Shown: positions 47,935 to 59,058 of the stretch, piece after piece
Numbering within the stretch: position 1 is the stretch's first letter
Layout of the letters: each line of letters opens with the position of its first letter
Assembly: GCA_949592205.1 (NCBI GenBank)
Contig: CATIUR010000001.1
Location: 65,986,559 to 66,050,558, forward strand
Reading direction: 5' to 3'
Source: Helichrysum umbraculigerum
Taxonomy: Eukaryota > Streptophyta > Magnoliopsida > Asterales > Asteraceae
Length of the DNA: 64,000 nt
Notes under the pieces: generated by a model
Databases searched by the model: none
Seen by the model: only the letters and a program-made list of their open reading frames with translations
What the model was told of the DNA's origin: nothing
Translations under genes and position numbers: made by a program

Positions 47935-48735
47935 ATGCCTCCTCGTCGTCAAATTACCCTTAGCGAAGCTGAGATCGCGGGAATAATTGCCCGCAGTGTG
48001 ACCGAAGCCTTGGCTACCCGAACACAACCCGGTAGCGAGGACACAGCAACCAATACTCCACCACCCAAACCCTGCTCCTATAAGGACTTTCTTAGCTGTA
48101 AACCACTATATTTCAAGGGCACGGAAGGTGCCATTGGCTTGATCCGTTGGATTGAGCGTATGGAATCTGTTTTCAGCCTCTGCGACTGCACCGAGAACAA
48201 CAAGGTTAAATTCGCTGCTTACACCTTTCAGGAAGGTGCACTCACGTGGTGGAAAACCCACGCAAACTCTGTAGGCCTTGAGGTTGCAAATCGACTTCCT
48301 TGGGCCGAACTGAAAAAGAAGCTGACAGAAAAATACTGTCCTGAAGAAGAATTGCATAGGCTGGAGGAAGAATTCTAGCACCTGGCAGTGCAGGGAAATG
48401 ATGTCGCTGAATATACCACCAAATTTCAGCAGTTTGCATTATTATGCCCGGGTTTGGTCGAACCAGAAAGTAAGGGCATTAAGAAATACATTCGTGGACT
48501 CCCCGAGAACATCCAGGGAAACGTCGCCTCATCCAAACCAACCACCACTGAGAGTGCCATTCGATTGGCCCACGAACTCATGGCTCTAGTTGTCAGCCGT
48601 GAGACCTCCAACACCTCATCCTCCAACAACAACAAACGCAAATCCACTGAACACCACCACAACTCAAACAAGAAAAACAACGCCATCCAAGTCTACACCT
48701 CCAACTCTGAAACCACCCGCAGCTACAAATGGGGA
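47935..48735 (+). pseudogene. Gag of family C with a premature TAG and a frame change
   Basis: ATG at 47935 (MPPRR), gag domain with CSYKDFLSCKP, EGAIGLIRWIERMESVF and LTWWKTHAN, then TAG at 48376-48378. Family B gag has tryptophan there, so a single G-to-A change (TGG to TAG) explains it. The same frame continues to the RGLPENIQGNV block and an asparagine-rich linker. Near 48730 the reading must move forward by one base (an A run, AAATGGGG) to enter the frame with the zinc knuckles and pol. Gag builds the particle. As it stands the product is a 147-residue fragment unless the stop is read through. The shift could be a one-base insertion or a real +1 frameshift site; other copies would decide. 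Confidence 0.85.
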
Positions 48736-51700
48736 CAGGCCTTATTGTCCCAAGTGTAACTACCACCATTTTGGTCAGTGCGGCACTCCTTGCAACAACT
48801 GCAGGAGGTACGGGCATCTGACTAAGGATTGCCGAGCCCCCAAATCCAACAACAACCCCTCTGACAGAAATGCCCGACAACCTAAGTCCTGCTATGAATG
48901 TGGAAACCCAGGACACTTCAGGGATTCTTGCCCAAAATTGAAGAATAAGGGCAACAACAACAACAACCACCGCAACAACAACAACGCCAAAAGTAGCACC
49001 TTCGTGATCAACTCAGGGGACGCCCGTCAGGACCCGAATGTGGTCACGGGTATGTTCCTCCTCAACAATTTAACTGCTTCCATTCTGTTTGATACTGGTG
49101 CCGATAGGAGTTTTATTTCCGATGAATTTTGCCCCCTACTTGACATTACACCTGTTGCTTTAGACGTTAAGTACACCGTAGAGCTAGCAAATGGCAAATT
49201 GATAGAAACAAATAGTGTGATACCTAATTGCACCTTAAATCTAGCCGACAAAACCTTCTCCATAGATCTTATGCCTGTTGAGATAGGAAGTTTCGATGTC
49301 ATCGTAGGCATGGACTGGTTATCCAAACAACGCGCCGAAATCATTTGCTACAACAAAATTGTTCGCATACCTCTCGCCGTCGGTAGAACCCTGATTATAC
49401 AGGGGGAGACCGGTGGGACGAGGCTTAACATCATCTCTTGTCTTAAAACCCGGAAATTTCTGAGAAAGGGTTATCCATCAATCCTCGCGCACATCATGGA
49501 GAAAAAGTCGGAGGAGAAGCGACTTGAGGATGTTCCAATTGTTCGAGACTTTCCAGAAGTCTTTCCTGAGGAACTGCATGGTCTACCACCACCAAGACAG
49601 GTTGAGTTCTCAATCGATCTTGTACCAGGTGCTGCGCCGGTGGCCCGAGAACCATACCGCTTAGCTCCATCCGAACTTCAGGAACTGTCCACCCAGTTAC
49701 AGGAACTCCTGGAACGAGGATTTATCAGGCCGAGTTCTTCACCTTGGGGAGCTCCGGTCCTATTTGTCAAGAAGAAAGACGGTTCTTTTCGAATGTGTAT
49801 CGACTACCGAGAGTTGAACAAGTTAACTGTCAAGAACCGGTATCCACTTCCTCGAATCGATGATTTGTTCGACCAACTTCAAGGATCGAGTTGTTATTCC
49901 AAGATTGATCTCCGATCCGGTTATCACCAATTACGAGTTCGCGACATCGATATTCCAAAAACTGCTTTCAGAACTCGTTACGGGCATTACGAATTCCAAG
50001 TGATGCCTTTCGGCCTAACCAACGCACCGGCTATATTCATGGACCTCATGAATCGGGTGTGTAAACCTTACCTCGACAAGTTTGTCATCGTCTTTATCGA
50101 TGACATACTCATTTACTCACGAAACAAAGAAGAACACGCGCAACACCTCAAAACCATCCTCGAACTACTTAAACACGAGGAGTTATATGCCAAATTCTCT
50201 AAGTGTGAGTTCTGGATCCAAACAGTTCAATTCCTTGGTCACGTGATCGACAGTCAGGGAATTCACGTGGACCCGTCAAAAATTGAAGCTATCAATGACT
50301 GGCAAGCACCCACCACTCCGACCGAAGTACGTCAATTTCTGGGTCTTGCCGGGTATTATCGACAATTCATTGAAAATTTCTCCAAAATAGCTCTACCACT
50401 CACGTTATTGACTCAGAAGGACAAAAGGTTCGATTGGACCGATAAACAAGAATCAGCATTCCAACTTCTGAAACAAAAGCTTTGCAGTGCTCCAATTCTA
50501 TCCTTACCCGAAGGCACTGATGACTTCGTGGTATACTGCGATGCTTCTCATCAAGGTCTCGGTTGCGTGCTTATGCAACGAGACAAGGTCATAGCTTATG
50601 CTTCCCGACAGCTCAAGATTCATGAAAAGAATTACACCACCCACGACCTCGAGCTAGGAGCTGTCGTTTTTGCCCTCAAAATCTGGAGACATTACCTTTA
50701 CGGTACCAGATGCACAATCTTTACCGACCATAAAAGCCTTCAACACATATTCGATCAGAAGGATCTCAACATGAGGCAACGTCGATGGGTCGAGTTGCTT
50801 ACGGATTACGACTGCGAACTCAAATATCACCCACGCAAAGCAAATGTTGTTGCTGACGCCCTCAGTCGAAAAGAGCGAGTGAAACCACTTCGGGTTCGAG
50901 CCCTCAGTATGACCATTCACAACAATTTAAACATTCAAATTCTCACTGCTCAACTCGAAGCCTTAAAACCCGAGAATGTCAAAGATGAAGCCTTGCGAGG
51001 CATGGATAAACAATTCGAAGTCAAACCTAACGGGATTAGGTATTTCTCAAACCGAATCTGGTTGCCTAAATTTGGGAACCTACGAGACTTGGTGATGGAT
51101 GAAGCTCACAAGTCCAAATATTCTATCCACCCAGGATCTGACAAAATGTACCACGGTATCAAGGACTTCTATTGGTGGCCGAACATGAAAGCCCAAATCG
51201 CCACCTATGTCAGCAAGTGTCTTACTTGCTCCAAGGTCAAAATTGAATATCAAAAACCTTCTGGTTTACTTCAACAACCCAGTCTTCCCGAATGGAAATG
51301 GGAACAAATTGCCATGGATTTCATAACCAAACTACCTAAGTCAGCGAACGGTTGCGATACCATTTGGGTGATCGTGGATCGTCTCACAAAGTCTGCTCAC
51401 TTCCTGGCAATCAAGGAATCCGACAAAATGGAACGCCTCACCAGAATCTATCTGAAGGAAATCGTGACCAAACACGGTGTTCCAATCTCAATTATCTCCG
51501 ATAGAGATAGTCGTTTTACTTCACAATTTTGGCAATCACTTCAAAAATCCCTGGGTACTCGACTTGATATGAGTACCGCATATCATCCTCAAACCGACGG
51601 CCAAAGTGAACGAACCATTCAAACACTAGAAGACATGCTACGGGCCTGCGTAGTAGACTTCGGTGTAAACTGGGAAAAACACCTACCATTGTGCGAGTTC

Positions 51701-52381
51701 TCGTACAACAACAGTTATCATACCAGCATTAAAGCTGCACCATTCGAGGCACTGTACGGTCGTAAGTGCCGGTCACCTATCTGTTGGACCGAAGTTGGGG
51801 ATAGCCAACTCACAGGTCCAGAAATCATACACGAGACAACCGAGAGAATCGTAGAAATTCAAAACAAACTCAAAGCCGCGCGTGATCGTCAGAAAAGTTA
51901 TGCTGACGTGAGGCGCAAACCACTCGAGTTCCAAGTTGGGGATCGAGTTCTACTCAAAGTATCGCCTTGGAAAGGCGTAATCCGATTTGGCAAACGAGGG
52001 AAGTTAAATCCCAGATACATTGGACCATTCGAGATCCTCGAAAGGATTGGTCCAGTGGCTTATCGATTGCAGCTGCCATCCGAACTCAGCAGCGTACATC
52101 CCACATTTCATGTTTCAAATCTGAAGAAGTGCATGTCTGATGAGACACTTATCATTCCACTCGATGAAATTCGAGTTGACGAAAAACTTCACTTTGTTGA
52201 GGAACCCGCTGAAATCATGGACCGTGAGGTCAAACAACTTAAACAAAGTCGTATTCCCATTGTCAAAGTTAGGTGGAATTCGCGGCGCGGTCCGGAATTC
52301 ACCTGGGAACGAGAAGACCAGATGCGACTAAAGTATCCTCAACTCTTCACTGATTCAACATCAAACACGACTTCAACATAA
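48590..52381 (+). CDS. Pol of family C: zinc knuckles, protease, RT, RNase H, integrase, chromodomain-like tail (intact frame)
   Basis: Open for 1263 codons; the meaningful part starts near 48730. Residue numbers in this ORF: zinc knuckles CNNCRRYGHLTKDC (68-81) and CYECGNPGHFRDSC (101-114); aspartic protease DTGA (168-171); reverse transcriptase with FRMCIDYRELN (400-410) and catalytic F-I-D-D (502-505); RNase H with D651, E688 and D713; integrase zinc site H840, H847, C877, C880 and DDE triad D910, D971, E1007; a C-terminal part (about 1195-1255) with VKVRWNSRRGPEFTWERED, resembling a chromodomain as in plant chromoviruses. All catalytic residues are present. It would make DNA copies in the cytoplasmic particle and insert them. 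It is the only full-length pol of the gypsy LTR families here, and so the best candidate in the window to mobilise A, B and D in trans. Confidence 0.93.
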   Translation: MSAVRPPTPHPPTTTNANPLNTTTTQTRKTTPSKSTPPTLKPPAATNGDRPYCPKCNYHHFGQCGTPCNNCRRYGHLTKDCRAPKSNNNPSDRNARQPKSCYECGNPGHFRDSCPKLKNKGNNNNNHRNNNNAKSSTFVINSGDARQDPNVVTGMFLLNNLTASILFDTGADRSFISDEFCPLLDITPVALDVKYTVELANGKLIETNSVIPNCTLNLADKTFSIDLMPVEIGSFDVIVGMDWLSKQRAEIICYNKIVRIPLAVGRTLIIQGETGGTRLNIISCLKTRKFLRKGYPSILAHIMEKKSEEKRLEDVPIVRDFPEVFPEELHGLPPPRQVEFSIDLVPGAAPVAREPYRLAPSELQELSTQLQELLERGFIRPSSSPWGAPVLFVKKKDGSFRMCIDYRELNKLTVKNRYPLPRIDDLFDQLQGSSCYSKIDLRSGYHQLRVRDIDIPKTAFRTRYGHYEFQVMPFGLTNAPAIFMDLMNRVCKPYLDKFVIVFIDDILIYSRNKEEHAQHLKTILELLKHEELYAKFSKCEFWIQTVQFLGHVIDSQGIHVDPSKIEAINDWQAPTTPTEVRQFLGLAGYYRQFIENFSKIALPLTLLTQKDKRFDWTDKQESAFQLLKQKLCSAPILSLPEGTDDFVVYCDASHQGLGCVLMQRDKVIAYASRQLKIHEKNYTTHDLELGAVVFALKIWRHYLYGTRCTIFTDHKSLQHIFDQKDLNMRQRRWVELLTDYDCELKYHPRKANVVADALSRKERVKPLRVRALSMTIHNNLNIQILTAQLEALKPENVKDEALRGMDKQFEVKPNGIRYFSNRIWLPKFGNLRDLVMDEAHKSKYSIHPGSDKMYHGIKDFYWWPNMKAQIATYVSKCLTCSKVKIEYQKPSGLLQQPSLPEWKWEQIAMDFITKLPKSANGCDTIWVIVDRLTKSAHFLAIKESDKMERLTRIYLKEIVTKHGVPISIISDRDSRFTSQFWQSLQKSLGTRLDMSTAYHPQTDGQSERTIQTLEDMLRACVVDFGVNWEKHLPLCEFSYNNSYHTSIKAAPFEALYGRKCRSPICWTEVGDSQLTGPEIIHETTERIVEIQNKLKAARDRQKSYADVRRKPLEFQVGDRVLLKVSPWKGVIRFGKRGKLNPRYIGPFEILERIGPVAYRLQLPSELSSVHPTFHVSNLKKCMSDETLIIPLDEIRVDEKLHFVEEPAEIMDREVKQLKQSRIPIVKVRWNSRRGPEFTWEREDQMRLKYPQLFTDSTSNTTST

Positions 52382-52415
52382 ATTTCGGGACGAAATTCTT
52401 CTAACAGGGGGAGAA
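52381..52415 (+). other. Family C pre-PPT hairpin and polypurine tract
   Basis: AATTTCG-GGA-CGAAATT (52381-52397) starts at the last base of the pol stop codon; purine tract AACAGGGGGAGAA ends at 52415 against the LTR. Confidence 0.85.
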
Positions 52416-55092
52416 TGTGACACCCGTCAATTTAGGACTATAATTTGGTACCTTATCAAGTTTTAATACATGTAATTAGTTCTGTGTTAGGCTAATTAAT
52501 GTATCAACTATAATATATATTGTTGAATATATATATCTACAATTATACGATTTGTTTAAATCGTACGAGTTTCAAATCGAATGAACTTCGATACATTAAA
52601 TACGGACGTTGGTGAACAATTTATTTAAGTAATACAAGGATGATTAATAACGTTATCGTATTTAAAAATATTATGTCAATAATATTTCATATCCAGATTT
52701 TTATCAAACAATTAATATTAACGCGAATCAAAATGTAACTTTGCAAACGAAACGAGACAATCCACCTTTTCTAATATAATTATTAAATAGTTAGTAAAAT
52801 ACTTCAACAAAAATACTGAATAATTATTCGTATTTTAAAACGTATATTAAAACCGTAAAATAAATATTTAACGTTTGAACGACGGAGAAAACGAACACCG
52901 CACGGAGCGCGGAGGCACAGGCTGAGAGTTGGAACTCCCACCTATACCACCTCCACTTTCCCTTTTTCTTTCTTTTCTCATTTCTTTTCTCTCTCTCATC
53001 TCTTATTTCTCTCTAATCACCACCATTCTCATCACCACCAAAATCACCAAATAAACACCATAAACGACCCCGGATCTTCAAGCCCTTTTGGAATAAAACG
53101 TTCACCACTTCGCGATCTACAATCCTACCTTTCCGGAATTTCATTTCGGCGATTTGTAAGTTTCCGACACAACTCCGAAAACTCTCGTTTTTAAGTTTTA
53201 TAACTTGCTAGTTGTTTGTATAACTTTGTAATGTCCTAAAATGGGTTGGGTAAAAATATTATGTCGATCGATGGCCGGAAAATGCGATTTTGGGGTTGAA
53301 AATCCGATCAGACTCCGTACGTCGCATTTGGCCTGGAGCAAATGCGACGCAGCGACCTATGTCGCACTATAACCCCAACGTCGCATATAGCGACGCAGCC
53401 CATTACGTCGCATTGACTTGCGACGTCGCACTTAGCGACGCAAACCCTTACGTCGCAGAAATCAACTACGTCGCCTATAGCGACGTCACGTACAACGTCG
53501 CATTAAATTGCGGAAGTCGCACATAGCGACGCCGTGCCCAACGTCGCAGTCCGGATCTGCGACGTCGCACCCAACGTCGCACCCCACGTCGCACAAACCA
53601 GAACCTCAAAAACACAGCTTTTTACTAAGTGTCGAGGATCGAAATTTTATCACTTGATTTCACCCAAATTCAAGTCCAGATGCGTTTTTCCTTAAAACAA
53701 TATAGTAGAAATAAAAATTTTCCAAGCTGACCTGGCAGCTCGACCCCAGCCAGGGGCTCTGCCCCTTGGACCCCGCCAGGGGCTGCCGCCCCTTGGACCC
53801 CGCTAACCAGGGGCGCTGCCCCCGGACCCCCGTACTTAGATTCCGTAAGCACATTTTTACAACAAAGTGTCAAACTTGTACAACTTCAAAACGCTTACAC
53901 GATATAACTTTTCAATCATAATGGAATTTACTTTTCAAGGTTAACACGTCGAGACATAAGGAGAACATTAACATATTTAAATTCAAACAATCACCAACGG
54001 GCCGTATACCTTTTCAAAACCTAATTCACAATCAAACAAGTCGTTGTAACTTGTATCCATTCAATCAAACAAGTCGTTGTAACTTGTATCAAGTCAATCA
54101 AACAAGTCGTAGTAACTTGTAACAATACAATCAACCAAATCGGGGTAATTTGGACATCAAGTTAAGCAAACAATTTCAATGGTAGTCTTTCGAGATACCG
54201 GTATAATTAATAACAATTCAAGTGTCGTGGACACATTCAGGTTTCAAGACTTTGGACACCAAATTACAGCTAATTACCTCAAGTTTATTAAATTAAACAC
54301 TTCAAGAATCAGGTGAGTTTCATGGCCCCATTTTCACTACTTTTACTAGGGGTGTGATATTACTACTTCATTTTGTTTTACAAGTAGAACGCAAGTGCCA
54401 AACTTCAAATACTACATGAGTTTCAAGCTAATCAATTTAAAGTCCTCCATAGCATAGTCTCTAGTATTTATAGCGTGAATGTTAGTATATGATATCATAT
54501 GGGATTGACAATCCTCATCCGGGTTAGCACGCACTAACCGGTCAAACGGATGTATTAGCATTTGGGAAGACGAGTGTTGATTAGGCACTCGTAGGAGGCA
54601 TTTCAAGTTAGGTTTCCTTAAGTGGGCCTGACAAATCAAGTTAAGCTCAGACTATGTGCTCATGGACAGTATAACTTTTATTTTGCTTAATTGCATTTTA
54701 AATTCAATATAAATCTTGCGGTTCTTACAACTATACATTGACATACAAACCTGTGAGCTCACCAGCGTTTTCGCTGACCCATTTTAGTATTTATCACAGG
54801 TACCCAGCAGTAGTTTGGCTGCACCTTTCAGGAATTATTAGCTCGAGTCAGCATACATACAACTAGAGATTGGACTGCATTATTATATTTTGTAAAAGTA
54901 ATTATGCTATGTAATCTCTCAATTTCAGGAACCGAGCTAATGTAACTATATTTTGATGTAAACATTTACTTTATTTATACAAGTTTAAAACGACGCATAT
55001 AGTGGTCGTTCATTATATCTTATGTGCTTTGTATATTGATTAGTGACACCCAAATCAAGCTTCCGCAAATCGTTAAATTTAGGGGTGTCACA
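52416..55092 (+). repeat. Family C 3' LTR
   Basis: Same features as the 5' LTR; ends GGGGTGTCACA, followed by TSD CTCAC. Confidence 0.92.
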
Positions 55093-56722
55093 CTCACGAA
55101 CATAGTGAAATTTCCTCTGAAAGTGTCTAGCTCCTTTCTGAGCACCAGGTTCGTTGGCTATGATAATTGCACCAGTGTTGTCACAATACATATCCATAGG
55201 AGACTTGGCTGTGGGAACAACACCAAGTCCAGAAATAAATTTCCGGATCCAAACAGCTTCCATTGCAGCTTCAGCAGCTGCTATGTACTCTGATTCTGTT
55301 GCAGACATAGCTGTAGTGGATTGCTACTTGCTTTTCCAAACAACAGCTCCTCCATTCATGGTGAACACATATCCAGTTTGAGATTTGGTGTCATCATGGT
55401 CAGTTTGAAATCCGGCATCACAATAACTAGTAACTTTTAGTTCAGCCTCAGGATTTCCACCATACACTAGAACCATATCTTTAGTAGCCCTAAGGTACTT
55501 CAGTATGTTCTTTACAGCAATCCAGTGTCTTTCACCTGGATTCTGTTGAAACCTGCTAACAACGTTTTGAGCAAAAGCAACATCAGGTCTTGTGCATCTT
55601 ACCGCATACATAATAGACCCTATTGCTAAAGCATAAGGTATCCTTTGCATACGTTCCACCTCTTGAGGTGTAGAAGCACAATCCTTGATGCTAAGTTTAA
55701 GTCCATCTTGCATTGGTAAATACCCACGCTTAGAATTTTCCATACTAAAACGCTTCAGTATTTTATCAATGTAAGCATTCTGACTTAATTCTATCAACCG
55801 TTTAGATCTATCTCTCGAGATCTTGATTCCCAAAATAAATGTTGCTTCTCCTAAGTCTTTCATGGCAAAACATTTTCCAAGATAAGATTTTACATCTTCA
55901 AGCATTGGAATGTTGTTTCCCATTAGCAATATGTCATCTACATATAAGACTAGGAAAGTAACATTACTCCCACTGGCTTTTTGATATACACATGGCTCAT
56001 CAAGATTCTGAACGAAACCAAACTTTTTGATTTCTTCATCAAATCTTTTATTCCAACTCCGTGATGCTTGCTTAAGTCCATAAATGGATTTTTTAAGCTT
56101 GCACACTTTGTTGGGATGTAATGGATCAATAAACCTTCTGGCTGATTCATATAGACGTCTTCGTCTAGATAACCATTCAGGAAGGCTGTCTTTACATCCA
56201 TTTGCCATATCTCATAGTCATAGAACGCCGCTATGGCTAAGAGAATTCTAATAGCCCTAATGTCTGCCACTGGGGAAAAGGTTTCTTCATAGTCTATACC
56301 ATAAACTTGAGTAAATCCTTTTGCCACCAGACGAGCTTTATAGATGTGTATGTTGCCATCTATGTCGGTCTTTATTTTAAAGAGCCATTTGCAATCGACA
56401 GTTTTAGCATTTTGGGGTTTATCCACCAAATCCCAAACTTCGTTGTCTTTCATGGATTGCATCTCCATATTCGCAGCTTGAAGCCATTTTTCAGCATCAG
56501 GACCTGATAATGCAGCTTTCAAGTTTAGAGGTTCATCAAGAATCCCGGATACGCCATCCTCCTCTAGATTAACATTTAAGTTCAATCTATTAGGTTCACG
56601 TACCGTCCTTTCGGACCTACGAATTGGAACATCAGCAATTTGAGCTTGAGACTGAGGCATATCATGAGGCTCAATCGCAACTTGAGGATCAGATTGAGTC
56701 ATGACTTGAGGCTCAATTCTAT
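55093..56722 (-). pseudogene. Copia reverse transcriptase and RNase H, frameshifted
   Basis: After the C run the minus frame has a linker (RRSERTVREPNR), then RT from WLQAANMEMQSM and KWLFKIKTD through MDVKTAFLNG. Near 56131 one T seems missing in a T run and the frame changes. The next frame (56130-55324) has SIYGLKQASRSWN, the catalytic LYVDDILL, CTRPDVAFAQN and WKSK, then an in-frame TAG just before the ATESEYIAAAEA block of RNase H. RNase H is cut at HYVRE by element C and resumes at 44806. RT and RNase H are chemically complete but cannot be made as one chain. Confidence 0.88.
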
Positions 56723-56742
56723 CCCCCCCCCCCCCCCCCCCC
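56723..56742. repeat. Run of 20 C (poly-G on the coding strand) in the copia element
   Basis: A 20-base homopolymer between integrase and RT; the frame differs on its two sides. Length may be unstable in the genome or uncertain in the read. Confidence 0.85.
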
Positions 56743-59058
56743 AAATTGTTGATTGCCAGTATGAGTAGAAGGTGATGTATCTTCCTCTTGAACCTCGTCA
56801 AGTTCCACAACCCTCCCACTGTTTCCATCACCGATAAGCCTGGTTTCGAAAAACTCAGCATACCGAGCAATTTTCACAGTATTTTCAGAAGGATTATAGA
56901 AGTAGTAACCCATCGTTTCCGTTGGGTATCCTACGAAAATACACTTAATAGATCTTTGTTCGAGCTTGTCAGGCGCATCGCGTTTAACGAGTGCCTCACA
57001 TCCCCAGACCTTTAAGTAAGACAGATTAGGGGCTTTCCCACGCCATATTTCATATGGTGTCTTATCAACCTTCTTATTGGGAACCATGTTGAGAATGCGT
57101 ACAGCAGTCTCTAAGGCGTAATCCCAAAAAGATAATGGTAAAGTTGTAAGGTTCATCATAGATCGTACCATGTCAAGCAAGGTTCGATTTCTCCTTTCCG
57201 ATACACCATTATGTTGTGGTGTATAGGGAGGAGTAAGCTGTTGGACAATTCCACGCGCTTTTAGATGATCCTTAAACTCTAGGCTTAAGTATTCACCACC
57301 TCGATCCGATCGGAGAATCTTGATGGTTTTTCCGAGTTGATTTTCTACCTCGTTTTGAAACACTTTGAATGTTTCAAACACCTCATGTTTATGTTTAAGT
57401 AAATAAACATAACCATAACGGCTGAAATCATCCGTAAATGTTACGAAGTAGTAAGCTCCTTTCCTAGACATATGCCTAAAGGGACCACATACATCACTAT
57501 GTATGATTCCTAGTAGGTCGGTTGCCCTTTGATTCTCATGAGAGAAGGGTTTCCTCGCCATTTTGCCCGATACACAAGACTCACACTTATCAAATGAATC
57601 ATCACTTGATTTCAAAAGCCCTTCACGTTGAAGCCTTTCGATACGGTGTTTGCCTATGTGTGCAAGACGACAATGCCATAGGTAGGATGAGTCCAAGTTG
57701 CACTTGGCTCGTTTAGTGCTTATATTATACATTGAATTATTAGTATATGAAAGACGATCATGCAAATCAATTTCAAAAATTCCATTAATAGCAATACTAT
57801 TAAAATAATGAACATTATTCTTTGAAACTGAAATACCAAAATCTGTAAATGTATTCTTAAAACCACAATCTTTCAATACTAAAGCTGAAACAATTCCCCT
57901 AACAATAGAAGGAACATAATGACAATTGTCTAATACAAGAATTATGCCCGAGGGTAAATGTAAGTCATAACTTCCAATGGCTTCCACTGCTACACGTATG
58001 CCGTTGTCGACGTACACATACAAGGATCCATTCTTCAGCTTCTTCTTTGCTCTAAACCCCTGCAAGGTATTACAAATATGAGTACCACAGCCAGTGTCAT
58101 ATACCCAAGTATTTGTTTTAGAGAAAGAAAATAATTCGATAGTCAAGATACCTGAAGATCCGGCATTGCCGACTCTCTTCTTTTCTTGCACCTCGGATAA
58201 ATACTTAGGACAATTCCTCTTCCAGTGTCCTAACTGACCACAATGGTGACACCCATCATCTTTAGCGACCTGCACCTTTTTAGATGGAGGGTTTTGCTTA
58301 GGCTTGGAAGAATAAACAACAGCTTGTTTATTTTTACTAGTCTTTGCAATCTTGCCCTTAGCTTGTAGCGGTTGCTTTTTCTTCTTTTTCTGGGCCTGAC
58401 CACCACCAATCGCAAGGATTTGGTTGTCTTTCACCTTATTCTTGGAAATGCTCTTTTCGAATTCCACTAGCATAGCATGGAGTTCGTTAATTGACTTTTT
58501 CATACCCTGCATATTATAGCTGCGTGTAAACTCATCAAACTCCGGTGAAAGAGAATTGAGGACAATGCTTACAGCCACAGGGTCATGATATGAGTATTGC
58601 ATTCTATCCAAGCGATCAAACAAGCTTTTCATGACTAGAACATGAGTCCCCACTGGTGTTCCAGATACATGTTTACATGCATGTACATCTCGAATCAAGT
58701 CATTTAGCTCAAGGCCGGCTTGTTTCTCATACAATGTACTCAGCTCAGTGATCATCTGATCGGGCAATTTATTCTCGAATTGCTTACATAACTCAGGAGT
58801 CATACTGCTAAGCATGAGACAAGCAACTTCATTGTGAACCTTATAAGTTGTCTTATACTGATCACGCTCTGCTTGAGAAGCAGTGGCATTTGGCTCAGCG
58901 ATCATTGGTGTAGTAACGATATCAAGTCTCTCCATCACTCTTAGAACAATTCTCAATGATCGATACCAATCGTTAAAGTTTGGTCCAGAAAGCTTATTGC
59001 TTCTTAACGCTGTTTTGGTTTCATTTAAAATCTCATCGGTAGTAGATTTTTGTGCCAT
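56743..59058 (-). CDS. Copia Gag-protease-integrase part (about 770 codons open)
   Basis: ATG at 59058 (MAQKSTTDEI), UBN2-like gag domain (residues about 25-205), basic stretch, one zinc knuckle CHHCGQLGHWKRNC (270-283), aspartic protease VYDTG (D321), GAG-pre-integrase WHCRLAHIGK with H462/H467 and C492/C495, and the integrase core with D522 (HSDVCGPF), D585 (RSDRGGEY) and E621 (NGVSERRNR). The order protease-integrase-RT is that of Ty1/copia. The frame is open from gag through integrase and ends in glycines coded by the C run, after which the original frame is lost. Gag and protease could still be made; the full polyprotein could not. Confidence 0.9.

Larger units (their letters stand above)
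44807..55092 (+). mobile_element. Family C: near-complete Ty3/gypsy chromovirus-type element (Tekay-like)
   Basis: LTRs 44807-47483 and 52416-55092 (both 2677 bp, about seven differences by eye), primer site 47487-47498, gag 47935-48735, pol to 52381, PPT 52402-52415. TSD CTCAA (44802-44806) and CTCAC (55093-55097), one mutated base; the copia reading frame shows CTCAC is original. Large LTRs and the C-terminal wording WNSRRGPEFTWERED suggest the Tekay/Del group. Confidence 0.92.
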
